Shown here in pieces: positions 8,246 through 17,085 of a stretch of 40,047 bases of DNA. The stretch comes from an uncultured Muriicola sp. (GTDB lineage Bacteria; Bacteroidota; Bacteroidia; Flavobacteriales; Flavobacteriaceae): contig NZ_CAMYKH010000009.1 in assembly GCF_947258935.1 (NCBI RefSeq), positions 1 to 40,047 on the forward strand, written 5' to 3'. How positions within the stretch are numbered: position 1 is the first letter of the stretch; the number at the start of each line of letters is the position of its first letter. The position numbers were made by a program, and so were the translations under genes. The notes beneath the pieces were generated by a model. That model did no database searches, was not told the origin of the DNA, and worked only from the letters and a program-made list of their open reading frames with translations.

Positions 8246-9190
8246 ATGAGCACCGCTGCCTACATCGAAGAATTACTATACAGGTATAATTGCGTGGTCG
8301 TACCCGAATTTGGAGCCTTCCTTACCCATGTAAAATCGGCTTTTATAGACAAAACAGGGCATACCTTTTATCCTCCCTCCAAGGTGCTGTCCTTTAACCG
8401 TCAGTTACAATCTAATGACGGCCTGCTAATTTCCTACATTGCTGAAGCTGAAAAGATATCTTATGAAGATGTACAGGAAAAAATGGCTAAAACTGTAAAA
8501 GAATGGGGGAAACAATTAAAAAAAGGAGAAACCCTTATCCTGCAGAATATAGGAAGCTTTAAGCCTACAAAAGAAGGGAAGCTGATCTTCCAACCCACAA
8601 AGCAGACCAACTTTTTAACCTCCTCATTTGGTTTGAGTTCCTTTGTCTCAACTCCAATTCTACGTGAGGTCCTAAAAGAAGAAGTGGAAGTTCTGGAAGA
8701 AAAAGTGCCTTTTATCATTACCCCTGAGGCGCAAAAAAAGAATGAATTTCGTCCTCTTCTTAAGTATGCTGCAATTGTGCTTTTGGCTCTTTCAGCAGGA
8801 TTTACAGGATATCGAACCTACGATAAGGCCATAACCAATGAGTTAGTATCTCAGGAAAAAGCACAGGAAATCATTTCAAATAGTATTCAGGAAGCAACCT
8901 TTTTCGACACCAAGCCCGTGGAATTGCCTGTCTTTAGAGTTGATGTAACCAAAAAAGTGACGAAAAGACATCATATCATTGCCGGAGCTTTCCGGGAAAG
9001 AAACAATGCCGACAGGAAGATCAAACAACTCCGCAACAAGGGATTTGATGCCTTTTTAGTAGGTCAAAACAAATTTGGCTTATACCAGGTGGCGTTTGAT
9101 AGTTTTGAAAAACCAAAACAAGCGTTGGAAGCCCTAAAACAAATTAGGTTAACAGAGTCTCGTGATGCCTGGCTTCTCTCTGTAAAATAA
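8246..9190 (+). CDS. HU-CCDC81-type and SPOR domain membrane protein
   Basis: Recognised as the Bacteroidota family that joins two HU-like domains to a peptidoglycan-binding SPOR domain. In the 314 residues, the first HU-like unit is about 1-60 (starting with EELLYRYNCVVVPEFGAFL), the second about 70-140 with the GETLILQNIGSFKPTKEGKL beta-arm pattern, one transmembrane helix lies at about 172-190, and the SPOR domain covers about 235-314 (HHIIAGAFRERNNADRKI onward). The predicted topology puts the HU-like part in the cytoplasm and SPOR in the periplasm. SPOR domains bind denuded glycan at division sites. What the HU-like part binds is not known. Confidence 0.85.
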   Translation: MSTAAYIEELLYRYNCVVVPEFGAFLTHVKSAFIDKTGHTFYPPSKVLSFNRQLQSNDGLLISYIAEAEKISYEDVQEKMAKTVKEWGKQLKKGETLILQNIGSFKPTKEGKLIFQPTKQTNFLTSSFGLSSFVSTPILREVLKEEVEVLEEKVPFIITPEAQKKNEFRPLLKYAAIVLLALSAGFTGYRTYDKAITNELVSQEKAQEIISNSIQEATFFDTKPVELPVFRVDVTKKVTKRHHIIAGAFRERNNADRKIKQLRNKGFDAFLVGQNKFGLYQVAFDSFEKPKQALEALKQIRLTESRDAWLLSVK

Positions 9191-9224
9191 CTCACTTTCC
9201 TTTTATCTGCCCTTTTATACCTCG

Positions 9225-9232
9225 TATCTTTG
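9225..9232 (+). promoter_or_regulatory. Promoter -7 box for the thioesterase gene
   Basis: TATCTTTG is an exact TAnnTTTG match, 15 bases before ATG 9248. It overlaps the in-frame TTG at 9230, which excludes that codon as the translation start if the box is used. Confidence 0.55.
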
Positions 9233-9247
9233 CCGAAATTAGTTACT

Positions 9248-9766
9248 ATGAAGCCGAAAACTCCCAACGATTCCAGAACCATTATGACCGATCTGGTCCT
9301 TCCAAGTGAAACTAATCCGTTGAATAATCTTTTTGGTGGTGAATTACTTGCCAGGATGGATAGGGCTGCCAGTATTGCCGCCAGAAGACACAGCAGGCGT
9401 ATAACGGTAACTGCTTCGGTAAATCATGTCGCTTTTAACAGATCTGTTCCCCTGGGGAGTGTCGTTACCCTTGAAGCAGCCATTTCAAGAACTTTCAGGA
9501 CGTCTATGGAGGTGTATATAGATGTTTGGATGGAAGATCGTTTAAGTGGGGAGAGAACGAAGGCCAATGAGGCTATTTACACCTTTGTGGCCGTAGATGA
9601 AACAGGAAAACCAACTGCGATACCTCCTATTATTCCGGAGACTGCCTTAGAAAAAACACGTTTTGAAGGCGCCTTGAGAAGAAAACAACTTAGTCTGGTG
9701 TTGGCAGGGAAAATGAAACCCGATGATGCAACAGAACTAAAGGCCCTTTTTACACAGAAAAAATAG
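9248..9766 (+). CDS. Acyl-CoA thioesterase (hotdog fold, YciA-like)
   Basis: Hydrolyses acyl-CoA to free acid and CoA in the cytoplasm. The 172 residues begin MKPKTPNDSRTIMTDLVLPS and carry the family pattern NPLNNLFGGELLARMDRAASIAA (roughly 25-47), a single hotdog domain to about 140, and a basic C-terminal tail. I place the start at ATG 9248 because the upstream TTG lies inside the promoter box. The stop is 27 bases from that of the convergent aldo/keto reductase. The chain-length preference cannot be read from sequence. Confidence 0.87.
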   Translation: MKPKTPNDSRTIMTDLVLPSETNPLNNLFGGELLARMDRAASIAARRHSRRITVTASVNHVAFNRSVPLGSVVTLEAAISRTFRTSMEVYIDVWMEDRLSGERTKANEAIYTFVAVDETGKPTAIPPIIPETALEKTRFEGALRRKQLSLVLAGKMKPDDATELKALFTQKK

Positions 9767-9793
9767 CGTGCCAAAAAAATTCTTTATCTGGAA

Positions 9794-10630
9794 TTAGAGA
9801 TCAAAGTTGTCCGGATCAGGGCCAAAACGTTTCCCTTTATCCAACTTGTCCAATACAGCCATATCTTCTTTTGAAATTGAAAAATCAAATATAGCGGCAT
9901 TATCAATGATGCGTTGTCTTTTAGATGATTTCGGAATAGTTACCACTCCTTTCTGAAGGTCCCACCGCAATACAATTTGTGCAATGGTCTTCTTGTATTT
10001 ACCTGCCATTTCTTTAAAAACATCCATTTCAAAGATCTTGCCTTGCATAAGCGGTGACCATGCTTCGTATTGAATTTTGTTGGATTTACAAAAATCGAGC
10101 AGGCCTTGTTGTACTAAATAGGGATGAAACTCCATTTGGTTTACCATAGGCACAATAGATGCTTCTGTTAAGAGATCTTCCAAATGATGTTGAAGAAAAT
10201 TACTTACCCCTATTGCTCTGATACGTTTTTGTCGATATAATTCCTCCAATGCTTTCCATGTTTCCTTGTATTTACCTTTTACCGGCCAATGAATAAGGTA
10301 TAGATCCAGATACTCAGTATTCAATTTTTGTAAGCTTGTCTCAAAGGCTTCCATAGTACTGTCGTAGCCCTGTTCTGAATTCCAGACCTTGCTTACCAGA
10401 AATATGTCTTCCCTAGGAATTCCGCTGGCCTTGATTCCTTCACCTACGCCTTCTTCATTGTTATAAATAGCGGCAGTGTCTATATGCCTATATCCGGATT
10501 GGATAGCCCATTTTACGGCGTTTATTACTTCACTGCCGTCTTTGGACAAGTAAACTCCCAATCCAAAATAGGGCATTTTTACCCCGTTATGCAGCGTAAA
10601 ACTTCCTTTAATATCCGTAATTGCACTCAT
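9794..10630 (-). CDS. Aldo/keto reductase
   Basis: NADPH-dependent reductase of small aldehydes and ketones, with a TIM-barrel fold. The 278 residues show the full catalytic tetrad: Asp51 and Tyr56 (IDTAAIYNNE), Lys81 (VSKVWNSE) and His114 (LIHWP), plus the C-terminal nucleotide-binding pattern VTIPKSSKRQRI. It resembles the 2,5-diketo-gluconate reductase/prostaglandin F synthase branch, but the substrate is unknown. It lies 11 bases after the EnvC-like gene with no promoter box between, so it is probably the last gene of that transcript. Confidence 0.9.
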   Translation of the reverse strand: MSAITDIKGSFTLHNGVKMPYFGLGVYLSKDGSEVINAVKWAIQSGYRHIDTAAIYNNEEGVGEGIKASGIPREDIFLVSKVWNSEQGYDSTMEAFETSLQKLNTEYLDLYLIHWPVKGKYKETWKALEELYRQKRIRAIGVSNFLQHHLEDLLTEASIVPMVNQMEFHPYLVQQGLLDFCKSNKIQYEAWSPLMQGKIFEMDVFKEMAGKYKKTIAQIVLRWDLQKGVVTIPKSSKRQRIIDNAAIFDFSISKEDMAVLDKLDKGKRFGPDPDNFDL

Positions 10631-10641
10631 AATTCAGATTT

Positions 10642-11871
10642 TTAGAGTTGATAGATCCATTCTTCGGGATTAAGTCGTGTTGCATCTCTGTACAAATAGA
10701 ATTTCAATTGGGTTAGCCCGTTCAATCTATTAGTATAAATCTCGCCGAGCTCTTCTTTGGCCACTACTTTATCACCTTTTTTTACGTAAAGATCTGCGAG
10801 GTTGTAATATGTACTGATATAATTCCCATGCTTTACCTGCACTCCTTTACCACCTCCGGGCACCGCCAGGATAGCGATCACTTCCCCTTCAAAAACAGCC
10901 CTTGCCCTAGCCCCTTTGTCCGTGGCAATGATCACTCCATTATTCTGGTGCTTAATCCCGGGATAAACGGCATCGCTATAAATACCAAATCCTTGTCTTT
11001 TTATCCCTTTTTCTACCGGCCATATTAGTCGGCCTTTATTAGCCGAAAAATTAGTTGCTACCAGCGCTGCTTCGGGTGTAAGGATAAAAGTGCTGCTGTT
11101 CCCTGTATTGCCTGCTTTCTTATTAGATGCGGCTATTGCACTTCTGATGAGGCGCTCTATTTGTTCATCTATTTTCTTTGCTTCAGCCTTCTTTTTGTTA
11201 ATGGCGATGGCGTAATTGCTTTCATTTTTTCTGATCGTACTCAGAAGGCCTTTCTGGTCAGTGATCTCTTCAAATAATTCTTTCCTGGCTGCTTTGTTTT
11301 CCGATATAAGCGATTCCTTCTCTTTGCGTTGCATGGTAAGATCATTGTTTAGTGTAATAAGATCTTCGGTTTTAGATGCAATTTGAACACCTTGTTGCTT
11401 TCTGTATTGGGTATACTGCTTTAAATACTGTAACCTTTTAAAAGCTTGATAAAAATTTTGAGAAGACATAAGGAACATCAATCTGCTTTGTTGAGATCTG
11501 TTCTGGTAAGACTTACGAATCATATTGGCGTATTCTTCCTTCAAAATCTCCAGATCCTCCCTGAGTTTCGCAATATTTCTAATATTGGCATTGATCTGTC
11601 TACTCAGTAAATTGGATTGTTGATTTGTAACACGGATCAACTGCTGTCTTACATTTATTTTCTGATCTAGCAGCTCCATCTGATCCAAAACGGTCCCTTT
11701 TTGTTTCCGTTCTGCGAACAGCAAACGATTCATTTCGGAGATTTCCTTTTGAAGTTGCTCCCTTTTTGCTTCAAGGGCCTTTTGTTCATTGGTTTGTGCC
11801 TGTAATGTAGTGCCGGCAAAGGATATAAAAATACCCAGTAGTAAAATCCGATATACAAAGAATGCTCTCAT
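10642..11871 (-). CDS. EnvC-like murein hydrolase activator with degenerate LytM domain
   Basis: The 409-residue protein has a signal peptide (cleavage near residue 25), a long coiled coil (about 25-245) and a C-terminal LytM/M23 domain (about 280-409). The zinc site looks lost: where active enzymes have an H-x3-D motif this protein has KHQNNGVIIAT, and the later Tyr-x-His-Leu becomes YYNL. This is the EnvC pattern, in which an inactive LytM domain activates an amidase to split septal peptidoglycan. It begins 1 base after the DUF4292 gene stop, within a tight envelope operon. The activator role is inferred from family; the loss of ligands is seen. Confidence 0.85.
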   Translation of the reverse strand: MRAFFVYRILLLGIFISFAGTTLQAQTNEQKALEAKREQLQKEISEMNRLLFAERKQKGTVLDQMELLDQKINVRQQLIRVTNQQSNLLSRQINANIRNIAKLREDLEILKEEYANMIRKSYQNRSQQSRLMFLMSSQNFYQAFKRLQYLKQYTQYRKQQGVQIASKTEDLITLNNDLTMQRKEKESLISENKAARKELFEEITDQKGLLSTIRKNESNYAIAINKKKAEAKKIDEQIERLIRSAIAASNKKAGNTGNSSTFILTPEAALVATNFSANKGRLIWPVEKGIKRQGFGIYSDAVYPGIKHQNNGVIIATDKGARARAVFEGEVIAILAVPGGGKGVQVKHGNYISTYYNLADLYVKKGDKVVAKEELGEIYTNRLNGLTQLKFYLYRDATRLNPEEWIYQL

Positions 11872-11872
11872 A

Positions 11873-12661
11873 TTAATTCAACACAATCTTATCATATCCA
11901 TTTGGGATCTTGAAGGGAAAACTAATTTTTGCATTGAATTCAACATTTCGGAATTCAATATCAATTACATTTCGCTGATTATTGTCTATAGCTACTATCC
12001 CTACGTTATTTGGTATTAGCTTATTGTTTTTTTGCTGATAATCCTTGTAGCGGATCTCCAACAGTCGTTTTTTCAAGGGTTGTGAAATTTGCTGTGAAGC
12101 CAACTTAAAATTTCCGGGGTCTATTTGAAAAAGTGTCTTAAAAAGTTCGTAAGAAGTACGTGGCTTTAATTCGTAAGAGGTTGTGTTGAGTGAAACATCA
12201 TAGCGTTCGTCCCTCAGATCAAACAAAGCTTCCCCTAGCAGAAGATTTTGCACTTTCGTAAAATCCAGGTCGGTTCCTAATAATTGACTCAGGTACTCAA
12301 AACTACCGTCGAAGTAATTATTCTCTAATTTATTATAAAAGGAAACCCTGTCTGGTGTTATCATAGCTTTTACAACACCTAAAGGGCCGCTCAGCCAAAT
12401 GGTCTTATCTTTTTCCATTCTCAGGCTCACTCCCAGACTTTGACTAGACGCACCATCTGAAAACTCTATCCTGAGTTTGCTAGTGAGCGTTTTGAAATTG
12501 ACAGAATTTCTGTAATGATTCTTAATGATAGTTTTAGCCGAAAGGTTGGCATCTAAGGTTTTGTCCGATAATATCTTAGCAGATTTACAGGAGCTAACCA
12601 GGAATAGCAGGAGCCCAATAAACACCCATCCATTACCTAATATCCTCTTCTTCACCTTCAT
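11873..12661 (-). CDS. DUF4292 lipoprotein, LolA/LolB-like in appearance
   Basis: A 262-residue lipoprotein with signal peptide and lipobox VSSC (Cys about residue 24 from ATG 12661). An upstream in-frame ATG at 12673 overlaps the previous gene; I prefer 12661, which gives the standard MKVKKR start one base after the preceding stop. The body (about 45-230) alternates short strands such as LRIEFSDG, LGVSLRMEKDKTIWLSG and VSFYNKLENNYFDG, the pattern of the curved beta-sheet in LolA/LolB-type lipid carriers. I recognise it as DUF4292. A role in outer membrane lipoprotein handling is inference from that fold resemblance. Confidence 0.78.
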   Translation of the reverse strand: MKVKKRILGNGWVFIGLLLFLVSSCKSAKILSDKTLDANLSAKTIIKNHYRNSVNFKTLTSKLRIEFSDGASSQSLGVSLRMEKDKTIWLSGPLGVVKAMITPDRVSFYNKLENNYFDGSFEYLSQLLGTDLDFTKVQNLLLGEALFDLRDERYDVSLNTTSYELKPRTSYELFKTLFQIDPGNFKLASQQISQPLKKRLLEIRYKDYQQKNNKLIPNNVGIVAIDNNQRNVIDIEFRNVEFNAKISFPFKIPNGYDKIVLN

Positions 12662-12662
12662 C

Positions 12663-13577
12663 TTATGAGCCATTCTTTATTTTGCTAAGATACGTATTTG
12701 CCTTTGTTGTCTCTCCCAGGGCGGTATGGGCTATGGCCAATTCACCATAGAATTTATTTAATAATTCATCATTGTCAAAAACAAAATCCAATCCCACCAT
12801 TAAAATCTCTACAGCCTCCTTATATTCCCTCAAATCATTTAAGGCTGCCCCTTTGGCATAGTAAAAAAAAGGTTGGGCAGGATATGTTTCAATGGCCTCT
12901 TCCGCTTTCTGGTTTAAAAGATCAACTTCTCCTTTCTCAGAAAGCGAATTGAGTTCTTTGGTTAATACCTTAACGGGGTTTTCCTCTTTAATATTTTCAA
13001 TGCCCGGCAATTCTTCACTAACAGGATTTTCCTGCTTTGTTGAATCCTGGATCTTACCGATAAGTTCACGCGTAAACTTGCTGGAGCGCAGATCTTTTAG
13101 GACATCTCTGGCAATGTCATATCTTTTTTTTTCAAAGTAGATCCGTGCCAGATTTTCTTTTAATTGCACATTACTATAGGGGAGCTGTTCTTTTATTCCT
13201 TTTAGATCGGTTCCCTGAAGTTCCCGGATCTCTACCAGAGTATTCAGGTACCATAGATTGGCTGGCTTACTTATAATTGCCTCACGGGCGTACTCCTCTG
13301 CCAAGACCAATTGATTGTTTAATTGGTACATCTTGGCTAATTCATGATCTATAACATCATTATTAGTTTCTAATTGTTTGCATTTTAAAAGCGCATTTAT
13401 AGCCTTGCCATAATTCTCGATCCCTTTTTGCTTCAACGCCTCAAAGAACAATTCCTGAAAGACATCTGTATTGTCCTCTAATGAAATGGCAGCACTTTCT
13501 TCTTCTTGGGAAAGTAAACTTCCTGGCACCATTATGGACACCAAAAAAATAATCGCTATGTAATGCAACGATCTCAT
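12663..13577 (-). CDS. Tetratricopeptide repeat protein, exported
   Basis: The 304-residue product, from ATG 13577, begins with a signal peptide (MRSLHYIAIIFLVSIMVPGS). An in-frame GTG at 13616 would add 13 residues ahead of the signal and is less likely. The remainder is helical with TPR-like units at about 40-150 and 210-300 (for example FFYYAKGAALNDLREYKEAVEIL, near residues 240-260), so it is probably a periplasmic scaffold. It lies between dut and the DUF4292 gene in the envelope operon and nearly abuts the latter. No specific function can be assigned. Confidence 0.8.
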   Translation of the reverse strand: MRSLHYIAIIFLVSIMVPGSLLSQEEESAAISLEDNTDVFQELFFEALKQKGIENYGKAINALLKCKQLETNNDVIDHELAKMYQLNNQLVLAEEYAREAIISKPANLWYLNTLVEIRELQGTDLKGIKEQLPYSNVQLKENLARIYFEKKRYDIARDVLKDLRSSKFTRELIGKIQDSTKQENPVSEELPGIENIKEENPVKVLTKELNSLSEKGEVDLLNQKAEEAIETYPAQPFFYYAKGAALNDLREYKEAVEILMVGLDFVFDNDELLNKFYGELAIAHTALGETTKANTYLSKIKNGS

Positions 13578-13625
13578 AAATAAAAACGTGTAACTGTAAT
13601 TTTTAGACAGGCGCACATCAACAAA

Positions 13626-14060
13626 CTACTGGGTGCCGGTACTGCCAAAGCCTCCCTCTCCTCTAGTTGTTTGGGATAATTCTTTTACCTCATGCCATTC
13701 TGCCCTCTCATGACTCGCGATCACCATTTGGGCAATTCGTTCTCCATCATTAACAACAAAGGGATCTTGCGATAGATTAACAAGAATCACGCCAATCTCA
13801 CCGCGGTAATCTGCATCTATGGTCCCGGGCGTATTTAGCACAGTTATGCCTTTTTTAGCTGCCAAGCCACTTCTTGGACGTATCTGGGCCTCATAGCCCA
13901 CGGGTAATTCCAGAAACAAACCTGTTTTAATGATCGTTCGTTCAAGTGGTTTGAGTGTCACCGGGGTATTTAGATAAGCGCGTAGATCCATTCCTGCAGA
14001 GGCATTGGTCTCATAGTGGGGTAACGCATGATTCGATATGTTAATGATCTTAATCTTCAT
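13626..14060 (-). CDS. dut: dUTP diphosphatase
   Basis: Trimeric dUTPase turning dUTP into dUMP and pyrophosphate, keeping uracil out of DNA and feeding dTMP synthesis. All five motifs are visible in the 144 residues: [18 protein letters not shown], the catalytic-Asp motif [10 protein letters not shown], the GERIAQMVI segment and the C-terminal [10 protein letters not shown] that closes the active site. Length is standard. Its first 11 bases overlap the end of the flippase gene, implying translational coupling in the minus-strand operon. Confidence 0.97.
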   Translation of the reverse strand: MKIKIINISNHALPHYETNASAGMDLRAYLNTPVTLKPLERTIIKTGLFLELPVGYEAQIRPRSGLAAKKGITVLNTPGTIDADYRGEIGVILVNLSQDPFVVNDGERIAQMVIASHERAEWHEVKELSQTTRGEGGFGSTGTQ

Positions 14061-15516
14061 TCTTTACAAATATTCGTTTTAGAAGGTTAAATTCCATTTT
14101 ATAAACCAACAGTAAAAATACTAAAAGAAGGGATGACCCAATGAAGATGTTTCCTTTAAAAACATAAAAAGATAAGGCTGAGAATACTATTGAAATTCCC
14201 ATATAAAATCCAATTTTTCGTAGATTATAAGGTATGGGATAATACTTCCTTCCAAAATAATAAGACAAAATCATCATGCTGGCATATGCCGCCAGGGTAG
14301 CATAGGCTGAGGCATAGTACCCAATAGTGGGTATAAAGAAGTAGTTGATCCCAATGGTGATCAACGCTCCTACAATTGAAATATAGGCCCCAAATCTGGT
14401 TCTGTCTGTTACTTTATACCAAACGGATAAATTGTGATAGATCCCAAGGCAAAAACTAGCCAGGATAATAATAGGTACAACGGGCATGGCCTCCCAATAA
14501 TCCGAATTTAAAACAATCAATTTTTTTAAAAGATCCGCAAAAACAACTACGGCCAGTAAAATTACGCTTCCTAAAACCACAAAATAATTCGTGATCTGAG
14601 CATAGGCCTTCTGGGGATTTTCCGATTTGGAATGACTGAAGAAAAAGGGTTCTATTCCCAGGCGGAATGCAGTGGCAAAGAGCGTCATAAACAAGGCTAT
14701 CTTGTAACAGGCAGAGTACTTCCCTATCTCGCTCTTCGCAATGGCAGCAGGCAAGAGTTCAGATAACATGATTCGGTCGAACACTTCATTTATGGTAAAT
14801 GCAATGCCAGCGATCATAACCGGGAGACCATATCTGACCATTTGTGACCATAGAGATTTATCGAAGGAATAGGAAGGTAGAATGTAACTTTTCACCATTA
14901 GAAGAAGGGTAAGTCCACTGGCTATTAGGTTGGAGATAAAAATATAGGAAATTTGGAAATCTGCTATATAGATAGTTTGAAAGATGCTATCAGGATTTTC
15001 CTGAACCAAATTAGGAAGTAGCAATAAAAAGAAAACATTTAACCCTAAATTCACTGCTACATTTACAATTTTTATGACGGCATATCGCGTGGGTTTCTGT
15101 CTGGCCCGCAACCATGCAAAAGGGACAATAGCAAGTGCATCGAGTGCTAAAATGTAGATGACATATTGAATATACTGTTGGTCTATGTTTAACAGTAACG
15201 CAACTTTGTTTTGAAAAAGTAAAGCAACCAGGGTAAAGACGAAAGTTGTAGCGCCAAGTGAAATTAGAGAAGTAGATAAAACCTTGGTTCTATTATTTTC
15301 ACTGTTGTAATATCTAAAAAAGGCCGTTTCCATACCATAGGCCAGGATCACATTGAAGATCGCAAACCATGCAAAAATAAGGGTCACTTCTCCATAAGAG
15401 CCTGGAGGCATTACTTTGGTGTAAAGTGGCACTAAAATAAACGACAACATTCTGGGCAAGACTGTGGCCAGCCCATAAATAAATGTTTGCTTAAATAGTT
15501 TTTGAAACAGACTCAA
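14050..15516 (-). CDS. Polysaccharide flippase (Wzx/MATE-like)
   Basis: Polytopic inner membrane protein of 488 residues with about 12-14 hydrophobic helices, beginning [18 protein letters not shown], the hallmark start of the oligosaccharide flippase (MurJ/Wzx/MATE superfamily) group. It should move lipid-linked sugar units to the periplasmic face for polysaccharide or lipopolysaccharide assembly. The start is TTG: no ATG or GTG lies in frame after the preceding stop codon, and the next ATG falls inside the conserved N terminus. It overlaps dut by 11 bases. An exact -7 box lies about 50 bases upstream. Confidence 0.87.
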   Translation of the reverse strand: MSLFQKLFKQTFIYGLATVLPRMLSFILVPLYTKVMPPGSYGEVTLIFAWFAIFNVILAYGMETAFFRYYNSENNRTKVLSTSLISLGATTFVFTLVALLFQNKVALLLNIDQQYIQYVIYILALDALAIVPFAWLRARQKPTRYAVIKIVNVAVNLGLNVFFLLLLPNLVQENPDSIFQTIYIADFQISYIFISNLIASGLTLLLMVKSYILPSYSFDKSLWSQMVRYGLPVMIAGIAFTINEVFDRIMLSELLPAAIAKSEIGKYSACYKIALFMTLFATAFRLGIEPFFFSHSKSENPQKAYAQITNYFVVLGSVILLAVVVFADLLKKLIVLNSDYWEAMPVVPIIILASFCLGIYHNLSVWYKVTDRTRFGAYISIVGALITIGINYFFIPTIGYYASAYATLAAYASMMILSYYFGRKYYPIPYNLRKIGFYMGISIVFSALSFYVFKGNIFIGSSLLLVFLLLVYKMEFNLLKRIFVKNED

Positions 15517-15565
15517 CCGTGTGTTGTTAGGTAAGGCTTAAAATTAGGTATTTAAAGCCTGCTAA

Positions 15566-15573
15566 CAAAGTTA
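15566..15573 (-). promoter_or_regulatory. Possible promoter -7 box before the flippase gene
   Basis: TAACTTTG on the minus strand matches TAnnTTTG. It overlaps the stop codon of the upstream lipoprotein gene and lies about 50 bases before the flippase TTG start. Confidence 0.4.
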
Positions 15574-16089
15574 GTTTTTTGGAAGTGAGCGATACAGTAA
15601 TGGAGGTTTTTCTTTCACTCCTTTAAATTTATAAAATAACAACCTATTCTTCCCTTTTTCCCGGTAGCTGATCACTACTTCGTCCTTTTCCAGTTCAAAA
15701 GGGAATTCTTTCTGATCAGATTTTGTTAGTGACGGGGGTTGGTTACCTATTTCTTCTCTAGGATCTGCATGCATTACTATGTCTGGCTTTTCTTCCGGAC
15801 TCTCATTCTTATGCTTACAAACCAATTCGTAGCCCTTTTCATTTTGTACCACAGAAGGCTTCATAATATGCCCCCTAAAATAAATTTCTTCAAACGTTAC
15901 TTCTCCAACATTATCCGCAATTGGCAGTATAAGAGTAAATCCCGAACCACTTTCCTCCCTGCCGGCTGCATAGTCCTGGCAACTTGGATCTTTAATCGTA
16001 AAAGGCGCCTCCCTGACCAATTTCTTTTGGGAAGAACAGCCAAACAGACCAAATAATATTACGACAGTTAATACAGGTATTTTTCTCAT
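15571..16089 (-). CDS. Lipoprotein of unknown function
   Basis: I do not recognise the family. The 172-residue product has a short lipoprotein signal (MRKIPVLTVVILFGLFGCSS, lipobox FGLFGC, Cys18). The mature part is rich in Glu and Lys and seems to be beta-structured with short strands around residues 50-100 and 130-165. It sits between the ATP synthase terminator and the flippase on the same strand, with its own exact -7 box, so it may be the first gene of the envelope transcript. Confidence 0.7.
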   Translation of the reverse strand: MRKIPVLTVVILFGLFGCSSQKKLVREAPFTIKDPSCQDYAAGREESGSGFTLILPIADNVGEVTFEEIYFRGHIMKPSVVQNEKGYELVCKHKNESPEEKPDIVMHADPREEIGNQPPSLTKSDQKEFPFELEKDEVVISYREKGKNRLLFYKFKGVKEKPPLLYRSLPKN

Positions 16090-16127
16090 GTTATAGATAT
16101 CTTTTTAATATCATCCAATAGTAGTGC

Positions 16128-16135
16128 CAAAAATA
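16128..16135 (-). promoter_or_regulatory. Promoter -7 box for the lipoprotein/envelope transcript
   Basis: TATTTTTG on the minus strand is an exact TAnnTTTG match, 38 bases before the lipoprotein ATG and just downstream of the ATP synthase terminator, where a new promoter is expected. Confidence 0.5.
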
Positions 16136-16157
16136 CACATTCCACAACTTTAAATAA

Positions 16158-16183
16158 AAAACCCCGACCGTGGTCAGGGTTTT
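16158..16183 (-). terminator. Terminator of the ATP synthase operon
   Basis: On the minus strand an AAAACCC/GGGTTTT stem continues past one mismatch into GACC/GGTC and is followed by a T-rich run (TTTTTTATTT). It lies 26 bases after the atpG stop. Confidence 0.8.
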
Positions 16184-16208
16184 CTTAATGCCTGTTTCAA
16201 TAAAACGC

Positions 16209-17069
16209 TTAATTATTAAGAGCTTCTGCCCCGCCAACAATCTCAAGGATTTCGTTGGTTATAGCAGCCTGGCGTGCTTTATTATACTTTAGTTTTAATT
16301 GGTCCCTAAGTTCAGTAGCGTTGTCTGTTGCCTTGTGCATGGCTGTCATACGAGCGCCGTGCTCACTGGCATAAGAATCGCGTATTGCCTTGTACAACTG
16401 GGTCTTTAAAGATTTTGGGATCAGTTCCATAACAATCTTCTCCTTTTCTGGTTCAAAGATATAATCCATGACCGTCGAAGATTCTGATTGGGACGCCACA
16501 ATTGGCAGAAATTGTTCGGTCATCAAGATCTGCGTAGCCGCATTCTTAAATTTATTATACACTAGTACAATATGATCATAGGACCCATCTGCAAAGTAAC
16601 TCATCATTTCTTCTGCAATGTCAGCTACATTGTCAAAAGTTAGGTCATCATATACCTTACTGTGATTAGCAATTACCATATTCTTTTTTCTCAACAAGTC
16701 ATTTCCTTTCTTCCCAATGGCCAAAAAATGCACTTCCTTATCCTTGTAAGTATCAGCTTTTATAGAAATACATTGTTTAATCACATTAGAATTAAAAGCG
16801 CCACATAAACCACGATTAGAGGTAATAGTTACAACCAATACCTTTTTTACCGGACGTTCATCTGCAAATGCGCTGCCTGCATCCGCATCCAGGCTACTGC
16901 TAAGATTTTGCAAAAGTTCTGTAAGCTTATTGGCATAAGGGCGCATGGCCGTGATAGCATCTTGTGCTTTTTTCAATTTTGCAGCAGACACCATCTTCAT
17001 GGCGCTGGTGATCTGCATGGTTGATGAAACCGACGCTATTCTATTCCTTATTTCCTTAAGATTTGCCAT
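16209..17069 (-). CDS. atpG: F1 ATP synthase gamma subunit
   Basis: Central rotor stalk of F1, coupling c-ring rotation to conformational change in the beta subunits. The 286 residues begin MANLKEIRNRIASVSSTMQITSAMKMVSAAKL, the conserved N-terminal helix, and end with the matching C-terminal coiled coil (DNATELRDQLKLKYNKARQA onward); between them is the Rossmann-like middle domain with TSNRGLCGAFN. It is last in the atp cluster, 16 bases after atpA, and is followed by the operon terminator. Confidence 0.97.
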   Translation of the reverse strand: MANLKEIRNRIASVSSTMQITSAMKMVSAAKLKKAQDAITAMRPYANKLTELLQNLSSSLDADAGSAFADERPVKKVLVVTITSNRGLCGAFNSNVIKQCISIKADTYKDKEVHFLAIGKKGNDLLRKKNMVIANHSKVYDDLTFDNVADIAEEMMSYFADGSYDHIVLVYNKFKNAATQILMTEQFLPIVASQSESSTVMDYIFEPEKEKIVMELIPKSLKTQLYKAIRDSYASEHGARMTAMHKATDNATELRDQLKLKYNKARQAAITNEILEIVGGAEALNN

Positions 17070-17085
17070 GTTTTTTTACTGTAAT

